A stretch of DNA of 64,000 nt from Microcoleus sp. FACHB-61 (GTDB taxonomy: Bacteria > Cyanobacteriota > Cyanobacteriia > Cyanobacteriales > Microcoleaceae): the NCBI GenBank assembly GCA_014695295.1, contig JACJNY010000066.1, forward strand, positions 62,001 through 126,000, in the 5' to 3' direction. Each line of letters opens with the position of its first letter. The first letter of the stretch is position 1. Both the position numbers and the translations under genes were made by a program. Shown here piece by piece: positions 35,523 through 44,576 of the stretch. The notes beneath the pieces are model-generated. The model had not been told where the DNA came from, ran no database searches, and saw only the letters and a list, made by a program, of their open reading frames with translations.

Positions 35523-36983
35523 ATGGCAACACTTTACGTCAACCCGCAAACAGGCAGCGATGCCGCAGCAGGCAGCCAATCGGCCCCATTCAAAACTATA
35601 GCCCGCGCGATCGCTCGCGCTGGATCAGGAACTACGATTCACCTAGCACCGGGAACTTACAGCGCAGCTAGCGGCGAACAATTCCCCCTGGAAATTCCCT
35701 CAGGAGTAAAAGTTATTGGCAATGAAGCTAACAAAGGTAGCGGCACTCTAATTCAAGGAAGCGGCAAATTTGTCAGTCCTACCGCTACGGCTCAAAATAT
35801 CACTATACTCCTAGCAACTGATGCGCAATTGCGCGGAGTAACTGTCACTAATCTTGATAGTCGCGGCACGGGAGTGTGGATTGAGTCAACTTCTGCGAGT
35901 GTGACTAACTGCACTTTCACGCTTTGCAAGCGCGAAGGCGTTTTTGCCACGGGAACCGCTAATGCTGCGATTCTCGACAACATATTTGTGGAAAACTCAG
36001 CGGCTGGCGTAATTACGGCGGGAACTGCTAAGGGAGTAATACGGCGCAATCTTTTTCAAAAGACGGGTTTCGGCATCTCTCTTCAAGCTCAGTCGGCTCC
36101 TTTGATTGCTAATAACGAAATTTTGGAAAATCGCTCTGGTATAGTTTTAGCGGGGGAATCTAAGCCGGTTTTGCGCAAGAATCGCATTGAAAAAAATACC
36201 GCAGACGGTTTGACTGCCGTGGGGAAGTCGCTGCCAGATATTGGTACGGCTCAAGATTTGGGGGGCAATATCTTTAAGGATAACGGCGGATTCGACTTGC
36301 AAAATACGACTGGGGTTAAAATTTTTGCGGTGGGAAATCAGCTCAATTCTTCGCGGGTGAAAGGTTTATTTGACTTGGGCAATGTGACGCCAACTCCGAC
36401 TCCTGGGGAGGTAAAGTTCAGCGACATCAGCACGCACTGGGCCAAAGATTTTATCGAGCGCTTGGCAAAGATGAATATTGTTAGCGGGTTTCCCAACGGC
36501 ACTTTTAAACCTCACGAGAGTTTAACTAGGGCTCAGTATGCGGCTTTGTTGGCGAAGGCGTTTGAATTGGTGCCGCGCCGTGAGGCGACGGCTTTTAAGG
36601 ATGTGGCGGCGGATTTTTGGGCGCAAGGTGCGATCGCCCAAGCTAATCGAGCTGGCTTTTTGGTTGGATATCCAGACAGCACGTTTCGCCCGGATCAGAA
36701 TTTGACTAAAGCTCAAACGATCGTATCTTTGGTAAACGGCTTGCAATTTGCGGGCGGCACCCCCAATTCTTTGAGCGTTTATGTCGATCGAGCTCAAATT
36801 CCCAGTTTTGCCACCGACGAGATAGCAACCGCCACAGAGCGCAAAATCGTGGTCAACTATCCCGCGCGCGAAAAGCTTTCCCCCGCCCGCGACATCACCC
36901 GCGGCGAGATATCCGCCCTCATCTACCAAACTCTCGTAGCCACAAACCGCGCCGATCCAATTAACTCTCCCTACATCGTCTAA
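35523..36983 (+). CDS. Right-handed beta-helix protein with C-terminal SLH domains
   Basis: A 486-residue protein in two parts. Residues 1-290 form a DUF1565-type start (TLYVNPQTGSDAAAGSQSAP) and a pectate-lyase-like parallel beta-helix, with short repeats of the kind NxxxENxxAGV and a Pro/Thr linker (TPTPTPGE) at its end. Residues 300-486 hold three S-layer-homology units: FSDISTHWAKDFIERLAKMN, then FKDVAADFWAQGAIAQANRA, then a degenerate third. SLH domains bind cell wall polysaccharide, so this is a surface-attached polysaccharide binder or lyase. No classical signal peptide is visible at the ATG chosen (35523), which is odd for a surface protein; the in-frame TTG at 35481 does not add one either. 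Confidence 0.88.
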   Translation: MATLYVNPQTGSDAAAGSQSAPFKTIARAIARAGSGTTIHLAPGTYSAASGEQFPLEIPSGVKVIGNEANKGSGTLIQGSGKFVSPTATAQNITILLATDAQLRGVTVTNLDSRGTGVWIESTSASVTNCTFTLCKREGVFATGTANAAILDNIFVENSAAGVITAGTAKGVIRRNLFQKTGFGISLQAQSAPLIANNEILENRSGIVLAGESKPVLRKNRIEKNTADGLTAVGKSLPDIGTAQDLGGNIFKDNGGFDLQNTTGVKIFAVGNQLNSSRVKGLFDLGNVTPTPTPGEVKFSDISTHWAKDFIERLAKMNIVSGFPNGTFKPHESLTRAQYAALLAKAFELVPRREATAFKDVAADFWAQGAIAQANRAGFLVGYPDSTFRPDQNLTKAQTIVSLVNGLQFAGGTPNSLSVYVDRAQIPSFATDEIATATERKIVVNYPAREKLSPARDITRGEISALIYQTLVATNRADPINSPYIV

Positions 36984-37192
36984 GGGAATTGGGAGACAAG
37001 GGAGAGGATAACTTGGGGTACAAAGAACCAACCCATCTCCCCTCGCCCTTGTCTGCGATTCCCTGACTCTCGCCGACTCTCACCCACTCTCGCCCGCTTC
37101 CACTCTCGCAAGTCTTGATTTGCGAGTACCCGAATCGTTTTATGATTGAACATTAAGAAATTAAGCAATCCTTAAGGTTCGAGTGTCACATT

Positions 37193-37528
37193 ATGGCTAA
37201 AATTCAATTTTCTCGGGGTATAGACGAAGATGTTGTGCCCGAAGTGCGCCTAACCCGTTCTAAAAGCGGAGAGCAAGGCACTGCCAGGTTTATCTTTGAA
37301 AATCCCAAAGCTCTCAGCAGCACCAGTACCGAAGACATTACTGGAATGTACTTGATCGACGACGAAGGCGAACTCCTCACTCGCGAGGTTAATGCTAAGT
37401 TCATCAACGGTCAGCCTGCGGGTTTGGAAGCTCTTTATATAATGAAAAGTTCCGCAGAATGGGATCGATTTATGCGTTTCATGGAACGCTACTCGGAAGC
37501 AAACGGCTTAGGATTTAGCAAGGCATAA
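37193..37528 (+). CDS. psb28: Photosystem II assembly protein Psb28
   Basis: A 111-residue soluble factor that binds the CP47 side of photosystem II assembly intermediates and protects them during assembly and repair. The family is clear: [20 protein letters not shown] at the start, [13 protein letters not shown], the [13 protein letters not shown] strand pair, and the C-terminal helix [19 protein letters not shown]. Full length; stands alone. A heptad repeat (TAATTGG) follows the stop. Confidence 0.96.
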   Translation: MAKIQFSRGIDEDVVPEVRLTRSKSGEQGTARFIFENPKALSSTSTEDITGMYLIDDEGELLTREVNAKFINGQPAGLEALYIMKSSAEWDRFMRFMERYSEANGLGFSKA

Positions 37529-37532
37529 TGGG

Positions 37533-37566
37533 TAGTTGGTAATTGGTAATTGGTAATTGGTAATTA
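37533..37566. repeat. TAATTGG heptad tandem repeat
   Basis: Four to five copies of the heptamer TAATTGG lie between psb28 and moaB. Other heptad arrays in the window are GTCAACA (4956-4983), ATCTAAA (38251-38281 and 60512-60548) and CTTCCTT (45592-45622). Confidence 0.85.
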
Positions 37567-37611
37567 GCCGATCGCCCGTTGCCGGTTGCCGATTACTGAG
37601 AAGAAGAAACT

Positions 37612-38118
37612 ATGACGCAAATTCCTCACCCAGACTTATCTAAAATAACCGTAAATTGCGCTATCATTACTGTTAGCGACACGCGCTCGGCTGAAACAGA
37701 CAATAGCGGCTTGTTAACTAAGAGATTGCTAAAAGATGCCGGTCATTCTGTGGTAGCTTACACTGTTATTAAAGATGATGCGGCAAAAATTGTATTGCAA
37801 ATGCAGGCGTTTTCCCAGCGTGAAGATGTGGATGCAATCATTTTTAACGGCGGGACGGGCATCGCTCCCCGAGATACCACTTACGATGTGATGGAGAGTT
37901 TGCTCGACAGGATTTTACCCGGATTTGGGGAGATATTTCGGTTTTTGAGCTATCAAGAAATTGGTTCGAGGGCGATCGCCTCTCGCGCTGTTGCAGGCGT
38001 GTATCAAGGCAAGTTAGTCTTTTCTCTTCCTGGCTCTAGCAATGGCGTGAAACTAGCTGTGGAAAAGCTAATTTTACCGGAATTAGTGCACTTGGTGACG
38101 CAGTTGCGGGGTGGGTGA
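37612..38118 (+). CDS. moaB: MoaB/Mog-family molybdopterin protein
   Basis: A 168-residue protein of the MoaB/MogA family, which adenylylates molybdopterin before metal insertion. The fold motifs are present: NCAIITVSDTRS at the start, FNGGTGIAPRDTTYDV with the substrate-binding GGTG, and the C-terminal SLPGSSNGVKLAVEKLILPE. The catalytic Asp region (RDTTYD) is intact, so it may be active. Cyanobacterial members of this length are named MoaB. No other cofactor genes are adjacent. Confidence 0.92.
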   Translation: MTQIPHPDLSKITVNCAIITVSDTRSAETDNSGLLTKRLLKDAGHSVVAYTVIKDDAAKIVLQMQAFSQREDVDAIIFNGGTGIAPRDTTYDVMESLLDRILPGFGEIFRFLSYQEIGSRAIASRAVAGVYQGKLVFSLPGSSNGVKLAVEKLILPELVHLVTQLRGG

Positions 38119-38374
38119 GAGCGAAAGTTCGGTTAATCGACTGACCGAAAGAAATTTGGTTACAAGTCGCCCGAGGCCTCCGTGGATCGAGAAAAAAGCT
38201 ATGAATCCTCATCGCCACCCCCCGGGTTTATCAGTGAGGTCGCTTTCTTCAATCTAAAATCTAAAATCTAAAATCTAAAATCGGCTGACTGCATTCACCG
38301 CAAGAAACGGGTGGCTTTAAGCCTACCCTATGGCTAAAGTGAGGAAACATCAAAATTCCCTTGACTTAGACTAG

Positions 38375-39253
38375 ATGATTTCGATGCAGAATGCGAGTGT
38401 CTATGCTAGCGAAGATTATCACCGGATTGCTCGGGCGATCGCCTTTATGCGACAACACCACCTAAACCAGCCCAATCTGGCAACTGTGGCCCAACACATA
38501 GGACTGAGTGAATATCATTTTCAACGGCTATTTACTCAATGGGCCGGCATTAGCCCCAAGCGGTTTTTGCAATATCTGACAGTTGAATATGCCAAGTCAA
38601 AAATTACTCAGACTAAAAGCCTTCTAGACCTAACATTGGACGTGAGACTATCGAGTCCCGGACGATTACACGATTTATTTGTCACCTTGGAAGCAATGTC
38701 ACCAGGGGAGTTCAAAGCAGGCGGAGCAGGTTTACAAATTCGCTATGGTATTCATGATACCCCGTTTGGCAGATCTCTAATTGCTACAACTACCCGTGGT
38801 ATTTGTAATCTTTATTTCTTGGAGACAACAGACGAACAAACCGCCGCACAAAGACTGCGATTGGCATGGAAAAACGCTGAAATCATTCGTGATGAGCAAG
38901 CCACTCAATCATTGCGCGACCTGATTTTCAATTCAGAAACTCTCAGCGAGCAAAAACCACTAACGCTCTTGGTAAAAGGCAGTAACTTTCAGATTCAAGT
39001 TTGGCGAGCACTTTTGAAATTGCCATTTGGTGCGATCGCAACTTATCAGACTATAGCTCAAATGGTAGCACGCCCAACTGCTGCTAGAGCTGTAGGAAAT
39101 GCGATCGGTAACAATCCGATTGGCTATCTAATTCCATGTCACCGAGTCATTCGAGAATCTGGAGAACTCGGTGGCTATTGCTGGGGAGTAGAGCGTAAAA
39201 CAGTCATGTTAGGTTGGGAAGCTAGCCGTACAATCTGCGATCGATCCCGATAG
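38375..39253 (+). CDS. AraC-type HTH fused to O6-alkylguanine-DNA methyltransferase (Ada-like, lacking the N-terminal domain)
   Basis: A 292-residue fusion. Residues 12-105 are an AraC/Ada helix-turn-helix (NLATVAQHIGLSEYHFQRLF). Residues 120-290 are a full methyltransferase, with the acceptor Cys in IPCHRVIRESGELGGYCWG and the preceding DNA-binding helix (ATYQTIAQMVARPTAARAVG). The protein removes methyl groups from O6-methylguanine by transfer to its own Cys. Unlike E. coli Ada it has no N-terminal zinc domain with the phosphotriester acceptor Cys, so it cannot sense damage in the classical way. Stands just before the P450 gene. Confidence 0.92.
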   Translation: MISMQNASVYASEDYHRIARAIAFMRQHHLNQPNLATVAQHIGLSEYHFQRLFTQWAGISPKRFLQYLTVEYAKSKITQTKSLLDLTLDVRLSSPGRLHDLFVTLEAMSPGEFKAGGAGLQIRYGIHDTPFGRSLIATTTRGICNLYFLETTDEQTAAQRLRLAWKNAEIIRDEQATQSLRDLIFNSETLSEQKPLTLLVKGSNFQIQVWRALLKLPFGAIATYQTIAQMVARPTAARAVGNAIGNNPIGYLIPCHRVIRESGELGGYCWGVERKTVMLGWEASRTICDRSR

Positions 39254-39376
39254 CATTACTATTTTTGCTACTTGCCTTCGCAATCGATCGCAGATAAATT
39301 TCAGGGTGCAAGGTCGATCGAGGACTTCGGAGTATGTCAAAATACACTAGAAATATTGTGTATCGCCAGTTTTGCA

Positions 39377-40729
39377 ATGACGCTGCCTACCGGATCTCGT
39401 TCTCCTGCTCTGTTCCAAACGCTTTCGCTGGTAGCTGACCCGATCGCATTTTTCGATCGCTACTCTGCCAAATACGGCGATACATTTACCGCCCGCGTGT
39501 TGGGGCCCTCTTCGCCCCCCGTGGTGTTTCTGGGCAGTCCAGAAGCCATTCAGGCGGTGTTTACGACGTTAGCCGATGCCTTTGAGTTTGGCAAAGTGAC
39601 CAACGTATTTCGCCCGCTGGTGGGAAATGAATCCCTAATTATGAATGAAGGGCCGCGACATCTGCGACAGCGACAGCTATTAATGCCTGCGCTGCATCGG
39701 GAACAGTTGCACAGTCAAGGGCATTTGATTGTTGATTTGACGAAAAAGCAGACGATCGACTGGAAAGCCCCAGATGCGATCGCAGTCCGCGAAGAAATGT
39801 CAGAAATTTCGCTGCAAGTAATCTTGCAAGTCGTGTTTGGATTAGTGCCGGGAGAGCGCTACGAACGCCTGAAACAATTGCTCAGCAAGCTTTTAGAGGC
39901 CATTACCTCTGAGCTGTACTCAATACAATTTTTCTTTGAACCGTTGCAGCAAAATTTGGGATCTTGGAGCCCCTGGGGGCAGTTTTTGGAGCAGATGGCG
40001 CAGATTGACTCGCTGATTTATGCGGAAATTGCCGAGAGGCGATCGCATTCTCTCGATTCGTCTCGCACGGATATTCTGTCGGTGTTGATGATGGCCCGCG
40101 ACGACACCGGCGAATCCCTCGGCGATCGAGAATTGCGCGATCAGTTGATGACGCTGTTGTTGTTGGGACATGAAACGACTGGATCGGCGTTGACTTGGGC
40201 GTTTTACTGGCTGCATCAGTTTCCCGAATGCCTTGCTCGGTTGCGGAAGGAATTGGATGAATTGGGCGAGAATCCCGATCCGATCGCACTTTCGCAGTCG
40301 CCCTACTTAACAGCAGTCTGCAAGGAAGCGCTGCGGGTTTATCCAATTGCCTTAATTTCGCAGCCGCGCAAGGTGAAACGGACGATCGAACTCGAAGGCT
40401 ATACATATCAACCGGGAACGATTTTAATCCCCTGTGTCTATTTGGCCCACCGTCGCCCTGAAACCTACGAAAATCCCGCCGGGTTCAACCCCGATCGCTT
40501 TTTAGATCGCAAGTTTTCCGCCTCTGAATTTTTACCGTTTGGAGGCGGGAGTCGAAGCTGCATCGGGATGGCGTTATCAATGTTTGAAATGAAGCTCGTT
40601 TTAGCAACGGTACTGTCTTCCCGTGAGTTTGTATCGAATCTCGATCGGCCAATTCGTCCGGCGCGCCGGGGAATCACCTTTGTGCCGCCCGATCGGTTTC
40701 GATTAACGGTTGTGGGCGATCGGCGTTAG
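39377..40729 (+). CDS. Cytochrome P450, CYP110-like
   Basis: A 450-residue soluble monooxygenase. The I-helix oxygen-binding motif is LLLGHETTGSALTW, the K-helix ExxR is in KEALRVYPIAL, and the heme-thiolate loop is FLPFGGGSRSCIGMALS with the Cys ligand. The N-terminus MTLPTGSRSP is typical of CYP110, a cyanobacterial family that hydroxylates fatty acids and related molecules. The frame is open another 35 codons upstream, but the ATG at 39377 matches the family start. There is no membrane anchor. A redox partner gene is not adjacent. Confidence 0.92.
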   Translation: MTLPTGSRSPALFQTLSLVADPIAFFDRYSAKYGDTFTARVLGPSSPPVVFLGSPEAIQAVFTTLADAFEFGKVTNVFRPLVGNESLIMNEGPRHLRQRQLLMPALHREQLHSQGHLIVDLTKKQTIDWKAPDAIAVREEMSEISLQVILQVVFGLVPGERYERLKQLLSKLLEAITSELYSIQFFFEPLQQNLGSWSPWGQFLEQMAQIDSLIYAEIAERRSHSLDSSRTDILSVLMMARDDTGESLGDRELRDQLMTLLLLGHETTGSALTWAFYWLHQFPECLARLRKELDELGENPDPIALSQSPYLTAVCKEALRVYPIALISQPRKVKRTIELEGYTYQPGTILIPCVYLAHRRPETYENPAGFNPDRFLDRKFSASEFLPFGGGSRSCIGMALSMFEMKLVLATVLSSREFVSNLDRPIRPARRGITFVPPDRFRLTVVGDRR

Positions 40730-40761
40730 ATTCAGTGAAACGCCGTGTCAAGAAAGATATG

Positions 40762-41085
40762 TTATTCGATGAAAATCCCAGCAACTTTGTCTCCATTCAT
40801 AGTCATGTGTACCACAAATTCATCTCCACCATCTTCAAAACTCAGCTTCCACAAATAAATCTGACTATTACCTTGTTTTAGGTCACCAAAATAAGTAATT
40901 GAATATCCCTTTTGCAGGCGTGAAGCGAGCTGCTCGCTAACATCGTCAAACATTTGTTGTGTAATGCTCGCTTTGTAGCCTTCATCGCCCACTGTCGTAA
41001 AAAGCTCGTAATTTTTCGATGCAGTCGCATTCAAAATAACCTGCAAACAATCGAGGACGTTTTGAGAGGGGGCTGTCGGGTTCAT
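40762..41085 (-). CDS. Small NTF2-like protein of unknown function
   Basis: A 107-residue protein. An N-terminal helix pair (NVLDCLQVILNATASKNYEL) leads into three to four strands (YSITYFGDLKQGNSQIYLWK, then EFVVHMTMNGDKVAGIFIE). The alpha-then-antiparallel-beta order and the length fit an NTF2/SnoaL-like fold, which in such short proteins often has no known activity. No signal peptide. Convergent with the P450 gene. Confidence 0.6.
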   Translation of the reverse strand: MNPTAPSQNVLDCLQVILNATASKNYELFTTVGDEGYKASITQQMFDDVSEQLASRLQKGYSITYFGDLKQGNSQIYLWKLSFEDGGDEFVVHMTMNGDKVAGIFIE

Positions 41086-41302
41086 AATAATGTCTTTCTT
41101 TTAGGATTTTATTAAAATGTTCTAGCTCAGGCTGCTGTCTAACGCTTAATTGTACCGCAGTTGCGATCGAATCCAGTTTTGGAGCGTCATTGACCGCCAA
41201 CACCCTCCGCTTAGCTCAGCCGCTACGATCACTTTTTCGTTCTCCCAGATCCAGCCCTGTTAGTAGATTGGAGCGATTTTTGCTTTTGCAATCATTTTAG
41301 GC

Positions 41303-41331
41303 TTGACATCTGTAACCTCATAGGTTACATT
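41303..41331 (+). promoter_or_regulatory. higBA promoter with operator palindrome
   Basis: TTGACA at 41303-41308 and TACATT at 41326-41331 are 17 bases apart. The perfect palindrome TGTAACCTCATAGGTTACA (41311-41329) fills the spacer and overlaps the -10 box. This is where a HigA dimer would bind to repress its own operon. Confidence 0.8.
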
Positions 41332-41424
41332 GGTAAAGTAATCTCAAAAATTAAAAAAACTTTTAATTAATATATATAAGTGCTATGAACTGGATATTCA
41401 GGCTTGATTGAAGGATTATTTCAC

Positions 41425-41703
41425 ATGATACAAACTTTTAAAAATAAAGCATTAGAAAGATTATTGAGGGAAGGTAATGCAAAAGGAATTCCTAAAGAAC
41501 TTGAAAAAAGGACAAGAGCAAGACTTGAAGTAATAGATACAGCAATAATTATAGATGATATTAGAATACCAGGCTATGATTTACACGAGCTTAAAGGTGA
41601 TAGACAGGGAACTTGGTCAATAAAGGTATCAGGTAACTGGCGTATAACTTTTACATTTCAGGATAACAACGCATACGATATAGATCTCGAAGATTATCAC
41701 TAG
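41425..41703 (+). CDS. higB: HigB-type toxin (RelE superfamily)
   Basis: A 92-residue mRNA interferase of the HigB branch, expected to cut mRNA on the ribosome. The family features are the start MIQTFKNKALERLLREG, the ARLEVIDTA helix, PGYDLHELKGDRQGTWSIKV, NWRITFTF with the catalytic Arg, and the final IDLEDYH. The start is the ATG at 41425 with AAGGA at 41411-41415; the in-frame TTG at 41404 lacks support. Codon use is AT-rich compared with the flanking P450, consistent with transfer. The antitoxin follows 49 bases later, in toxin-first order as is usual for higBA. Confidence 0.92.
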   Translation: MIQTFKNKALERLLREGNAKGIPKELEKRTRARLEVIDTAIIIDDIRIPGYDLHELKGDRQGTWSIKVSGNWRITFTFQDNNAYDIDLEDYH

Positions 41704-41752
41704 CCCATAAAACAAAATCTAAAAATTTAACTTCAAGCGTAAGGAAAATTGC

Positions 41753-42064
41753 ATGAAAGACATACAAAACATTATTCAAGGGAGGAAAGTAAGACCAGTA
41801 CATCCGGGCGAGGTCATTTCAGATGTGCTTGAAGATCTTGAAATGACTCAAACCAGGTTTGCTGAGATACTTGGTGTATCCCGCCGTAGTGTCAACGAAA
41901 TTGTTTTAGGTCAAAGACCAATTACAGTAGATATGGCAATTCGGATTGGGAAAGCGTTAGGGAATGGTCCTCAACTGTGGCTTAATCTTCAGCAAAAAGT
42001 TGATATTTGGGATGCAGTGCAAAAACACAGTGAAGAATACGAAAAAGTATCTACGGTAGCATAG
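41753..42064 (+). CDS. higA: HigA-type antitoxin, XRE family
   Basis: A 103-residue DNA-binding antitoxin. The HTH (about 15-75) reads PVHPGEVISDVLEDLEMTQT, then RFAEILGVSRRSVNEIVLGQ, with ITVDMAIRIGKALG as the last helix, a typical VapI/HigA pattern. It should bind HigB and, as dimer, the palindrome inside the higBA promoter. The ATG at 41753 is preceded by AAGGAAA. No overlap with higB. Confidence 0.93.
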   Translation: MKDIQNIIQGRKVRPVHPGEVISDVLEDLEMTQTRFAEILGVSRRSVNEIVLGQRPITVDMAIRIGKALGNGPQLWLNLQQKVDIWDAVQKHSEEYEKVSTVA

Positions 42065-42251
42065 CGCGATATGTTAATCTCAGTAAAAAGAGCATCGGGC
42101 GGTTGAAACCGCAACTATACAAACGAAGTCCGCCTGCGCGGACTTAGAGATCGAGGAAGTATTTAACCAGGATGGGGTATCCTGTAAACAGGAACGATAA
42201 CTTTTGCAACACGATTGTTAGGGTGCGGATTGACAAAAACAGCAAACCTCT

Positions 42252-43082
42252 TCATAAGGGAATCTCATCCCACTCTGCTTGAACTTCGTCTTGTTCGTCA
42301 ACTTCTGATTGTTCTGCTTCAATGGCTTCTATAAACTTAATCGCGCTTGAAACATTATTAAATATCAGAACACTCTCATGATAATTCAAAATAGGATTGT
42401 CATGAGCCAGACTTTGGTTGTTTCTAACATCATTAAAAGACTCCAGAATTGAAATCGAAGATTTTAGAATCCTTTCGGTCATTTGTGACTCAATAAAGCG
42501 GTTCTGTCTTAGATACTTTACATATTCTCCAAAAAGGCTATGCAAGGGTTTGTTCCTGTCATAACTAATCCCATATTTATCGCATAGCTTCTTTGTATAC
42601 TTCACCACATAAGTATGCAGTCTATCTAATGTTACTTCTGGCTCATTATTTTGAATACTTTCCCTTATTGATTTTGCTAATACAGAAAACTCTTTGTCAT
42701 TAGAATATGGTTGGATTGCATCAATATTTTCAACAATGCTATCTTGCTTAAGTCGTTCTGCTATTGTATAGCAATCATCAAACAAGGCTTGTTCGGCTTG
42801 GCTTATTTCTATGTGATTTATCAGTTTTTTTGTTTTCCAATATTCCAAAAAAGCTGAAATTATTTTTCCAACAATATAGTTAGCTTCTTTAGCCCAAAAG
42901 GTTCTTAATCGATTAGCTTTAGATCCGCTAGCGTAATCGTACTTGCCGTCAGCTATGTCAATGTTTGTATTTTCAATTATGAATTCCTGGAAAGTTCTGT
43001 TTGAAAAATCAAGAACATAACCAGCTTCCATGTCAAACATTTTTTCAAGTTTTACTTTTTCAATGCTCGACAAGTCAGACAT
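42252..43082 (-). CDS. HEPN/Abi_C-like protein, candidate abortive-infection effector
   Basis: A 276-residue AT-rich gene. The N-terminal part (10-95; YVLDFSNRTFQEFI, then ASGSKANRLRTFW) resembles a domain often placed at the front of AbiJ-type and other defence proteins. The C-terminal part (about 145-260) carries Arg220-x6-His227 (RNNQSLAH), the HEPN RNase motif in the Abi_C arrangement, followed by a helix (SVLIFNNVSSAIKFIEAIEA). It ends in an acidic tail. If active it would cut RNA on infection. Both domain calls are from memory of the families and need a profile search. Next to higBA and convergent with it. Confidence 0.65.
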   Translation of the reverse strand: MSDLSSIEKVKLEKMFDMEAGYVLDFSNRTFQEFIIENTNIDIADGKYDYASGSKANRLRTFWAKEANYIVGKIISAFLEYWKTKKLINHIEISQAEQALFDDCYTIAERLKQDSIVENIDAIQPYSNDKEFSVLAKSIRESIQNNEPEVTLDRLHTYVVKYTKKLCDKYGISYDRNKPLHSLFGEYVKYLRQNRFIESQMTERILKSSISILESFNDVRNNQSLAHDNPILNYHESVLIFNNVSSAIKFIEAIEAEQSEVDEQDEVQAEWDEIPL

Positions 43083-43297
43083 TTGCAGTAACCTGTTAAT
43101 TTATAATTGATTGTAACTACTCAAGACCAATTAGATATGCGATCGCTTTACTGCTTCCTGATGAGCCTCGGAGACTGATAGATAGCTTTACTAGAAGTTC
43201 CTCGCCCATAGGATGAAGCAGGGTAACTATTAATTGTACCGCAGTTGCGGTATAATAGACTTAAAAAATTTATTATACCGCCAACATATTTCAAATA
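43083..43297. other. Intergenic stretch between two leftward genes
   Basis: No gene. It holds the upstream region of the HEPN gene and ends at the methyltransferase stop. Two AT-rich direct repeats around TTGTACCGCAGTTGCG and TTATACCGC (43212-43272) are visible; TTGTACCGCAGTTGCG also occurs at 41150-41165. Confidence 0.4.
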
Positions 43298-44245
43298 TCA
43301 AACCGGACTATTTATTGCCTCAGCAACAATAGTTCGGTGTCGGACTGTATTGCAAGTGATTGTCGGGTGGGCAAAACCCGAATCAACTAAAGCTTGCTCG
43401 ATATCAAACCCAAAATACTGATCCAAATAAGGCTCCGTACTCTTGAGCAAAGTCAAAATATAAGGAGGCATTTTGGCATAAACTTCCGACTGAGGATTCA
43501 TATCCATAATTGTCAAATGTCCGCCAACACGCAGCAAACGCCTCGCTTCCCGGAATATTTCTCTAGTAGCTTTCTGCGGCAATTCGTGACAAACTAAACA
43601 AATAGAAACTAAATCAAAAGCAGCCGCAGGCAAACCAGTAGATTCAGCAGCAGCGTGAACCCAAGTCGGAGATTTTTGATTTAAAGATTGGGATTCTCGC
43701 TGTTGGGAACGGTATTTAGCAACTGCTAAAAAATAAGGAGACAACTCCACCCCAGTCATCTTCGCTTCTGGGTAAACATCCCCAAGAGCAAAGGTACTCA
43801 TTCCCACACTGCATCCCAAATCAACAATATCCTGTGGCGAAGAAGCAATTTGAGATTTGATGACTTCGTGATAGCTGGCGCGGAGTTTTGCATCGCCTTC
43901 TGCACCCGCTTCCGGCCAAATTCCCGCGTGAACTGTACGGGCGGCAACTTCTACTTCTGTAGCAGCTTCCCAGCTCATGTTACCTTGTTCGTAAGCGTGA
44001 AATGAAGTTAGATAATATTTCGGGTAAACCAGATCGGGATTTTGGACGCTGAGCAATTCTGCCTCCCAATTTCGAGCTAAAAGTTCGTGGGCTTCTTGTC
44101 GCCAATGCACTCCGATTTTTTCTGCTCTTTTTATCATCATTTCCCGCGCTTGGTGCTTGGCTAGATTAGCCAAAGGTTTGATGGAAAGGACGCCATTTAC
44201 TAAACGCGAGGCTAATCCCGGAGTTTTGTTAACTGCAACCGTCAT
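43298..44245 (-). CDS. Class I SAM-dependent methyltransferase
   Basis: A 315-residue methyltransferase. A helical N-terminal region (1-130) precedes the Rossmann core: motif I VDLGCSVGMSTFALG (glycine loop), the acidic end of the second strand in MTGVELSPYF, motif for strand 4 FDLVSICLVCHELP, and HLTIMDMNP. The acceptor is unknown. The N-terminal domain, with EAHELLARNWEAELL, is seen in cyanobacterial and plant plastid proteins of no known substrate. Stands alone. Confidence 0.85.
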   Translation of the reverse strand: MTVAVNKTPGLASRLVNGVLSIKPLANLAKHQAREMMIKRAEKIGVHWRQEAHELLARNWEAELLSVQNPDLVYPKYYLTSFHAYEQGNMSWEAATEVEVAARTVHAGIWPEAGAEGDAKLRASYHEVIKSQIASSPQDIVDLGCSVGMSTFALGDVYPEAKMTGVELSPYFLAVAKYRSQQRESQSLNQKSPTWVHAAAESTGLPAAAFDLVSICLVCHELPQKATREIFREARRLLRVGGHLTIMDMNPQSEVYAKMPPYILTLLKSTEPYLDQYFGFDIEQALVDSGFAHPTITCNTVRHRTIVAEAINSPV

Positions 44246-44576
44246 ATTTTAGGTTTTTCTATTTAGCGCCATCTATTTTAACATATTTGGGCGATTTTGA
44301 GTTGGTCAATATAATGAAACTTAACTTTTTGCTGGCAAGTGAAATGCAAATGTTTTGGGAAAAAGACTTTTTTTAATGAACCGCAGAGGGCGCTGAGAAC
44401 GCAGAGTTAGAGAAGAGAGAAAAGATTGGAGTAGGGCAAAAGTGGCTCGGGTGGTATAATATTTATTTGTGCTTACCTACTTAGTTCTGGGGAATTCACC
44501 GGGAATCTGGAATCGGATTTGCCGAAGTTGGAGTATTTGGAAGAACACTTTAAATCTGGCTATTTAGGAGTTTGTG
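44246..44576. other. Intergenic stretch with an ACCGCAGAGGGCGC repeat
   Basis: The 331 bases separate divergent genes. An ACCGCAGAGGGCGCTGAGAA repeat lies at 44379-44399, shared with 26940-26975 (inverted) and 28661. The rightward gene has AGGAG at 44566-44570. Confidence 0.5.
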
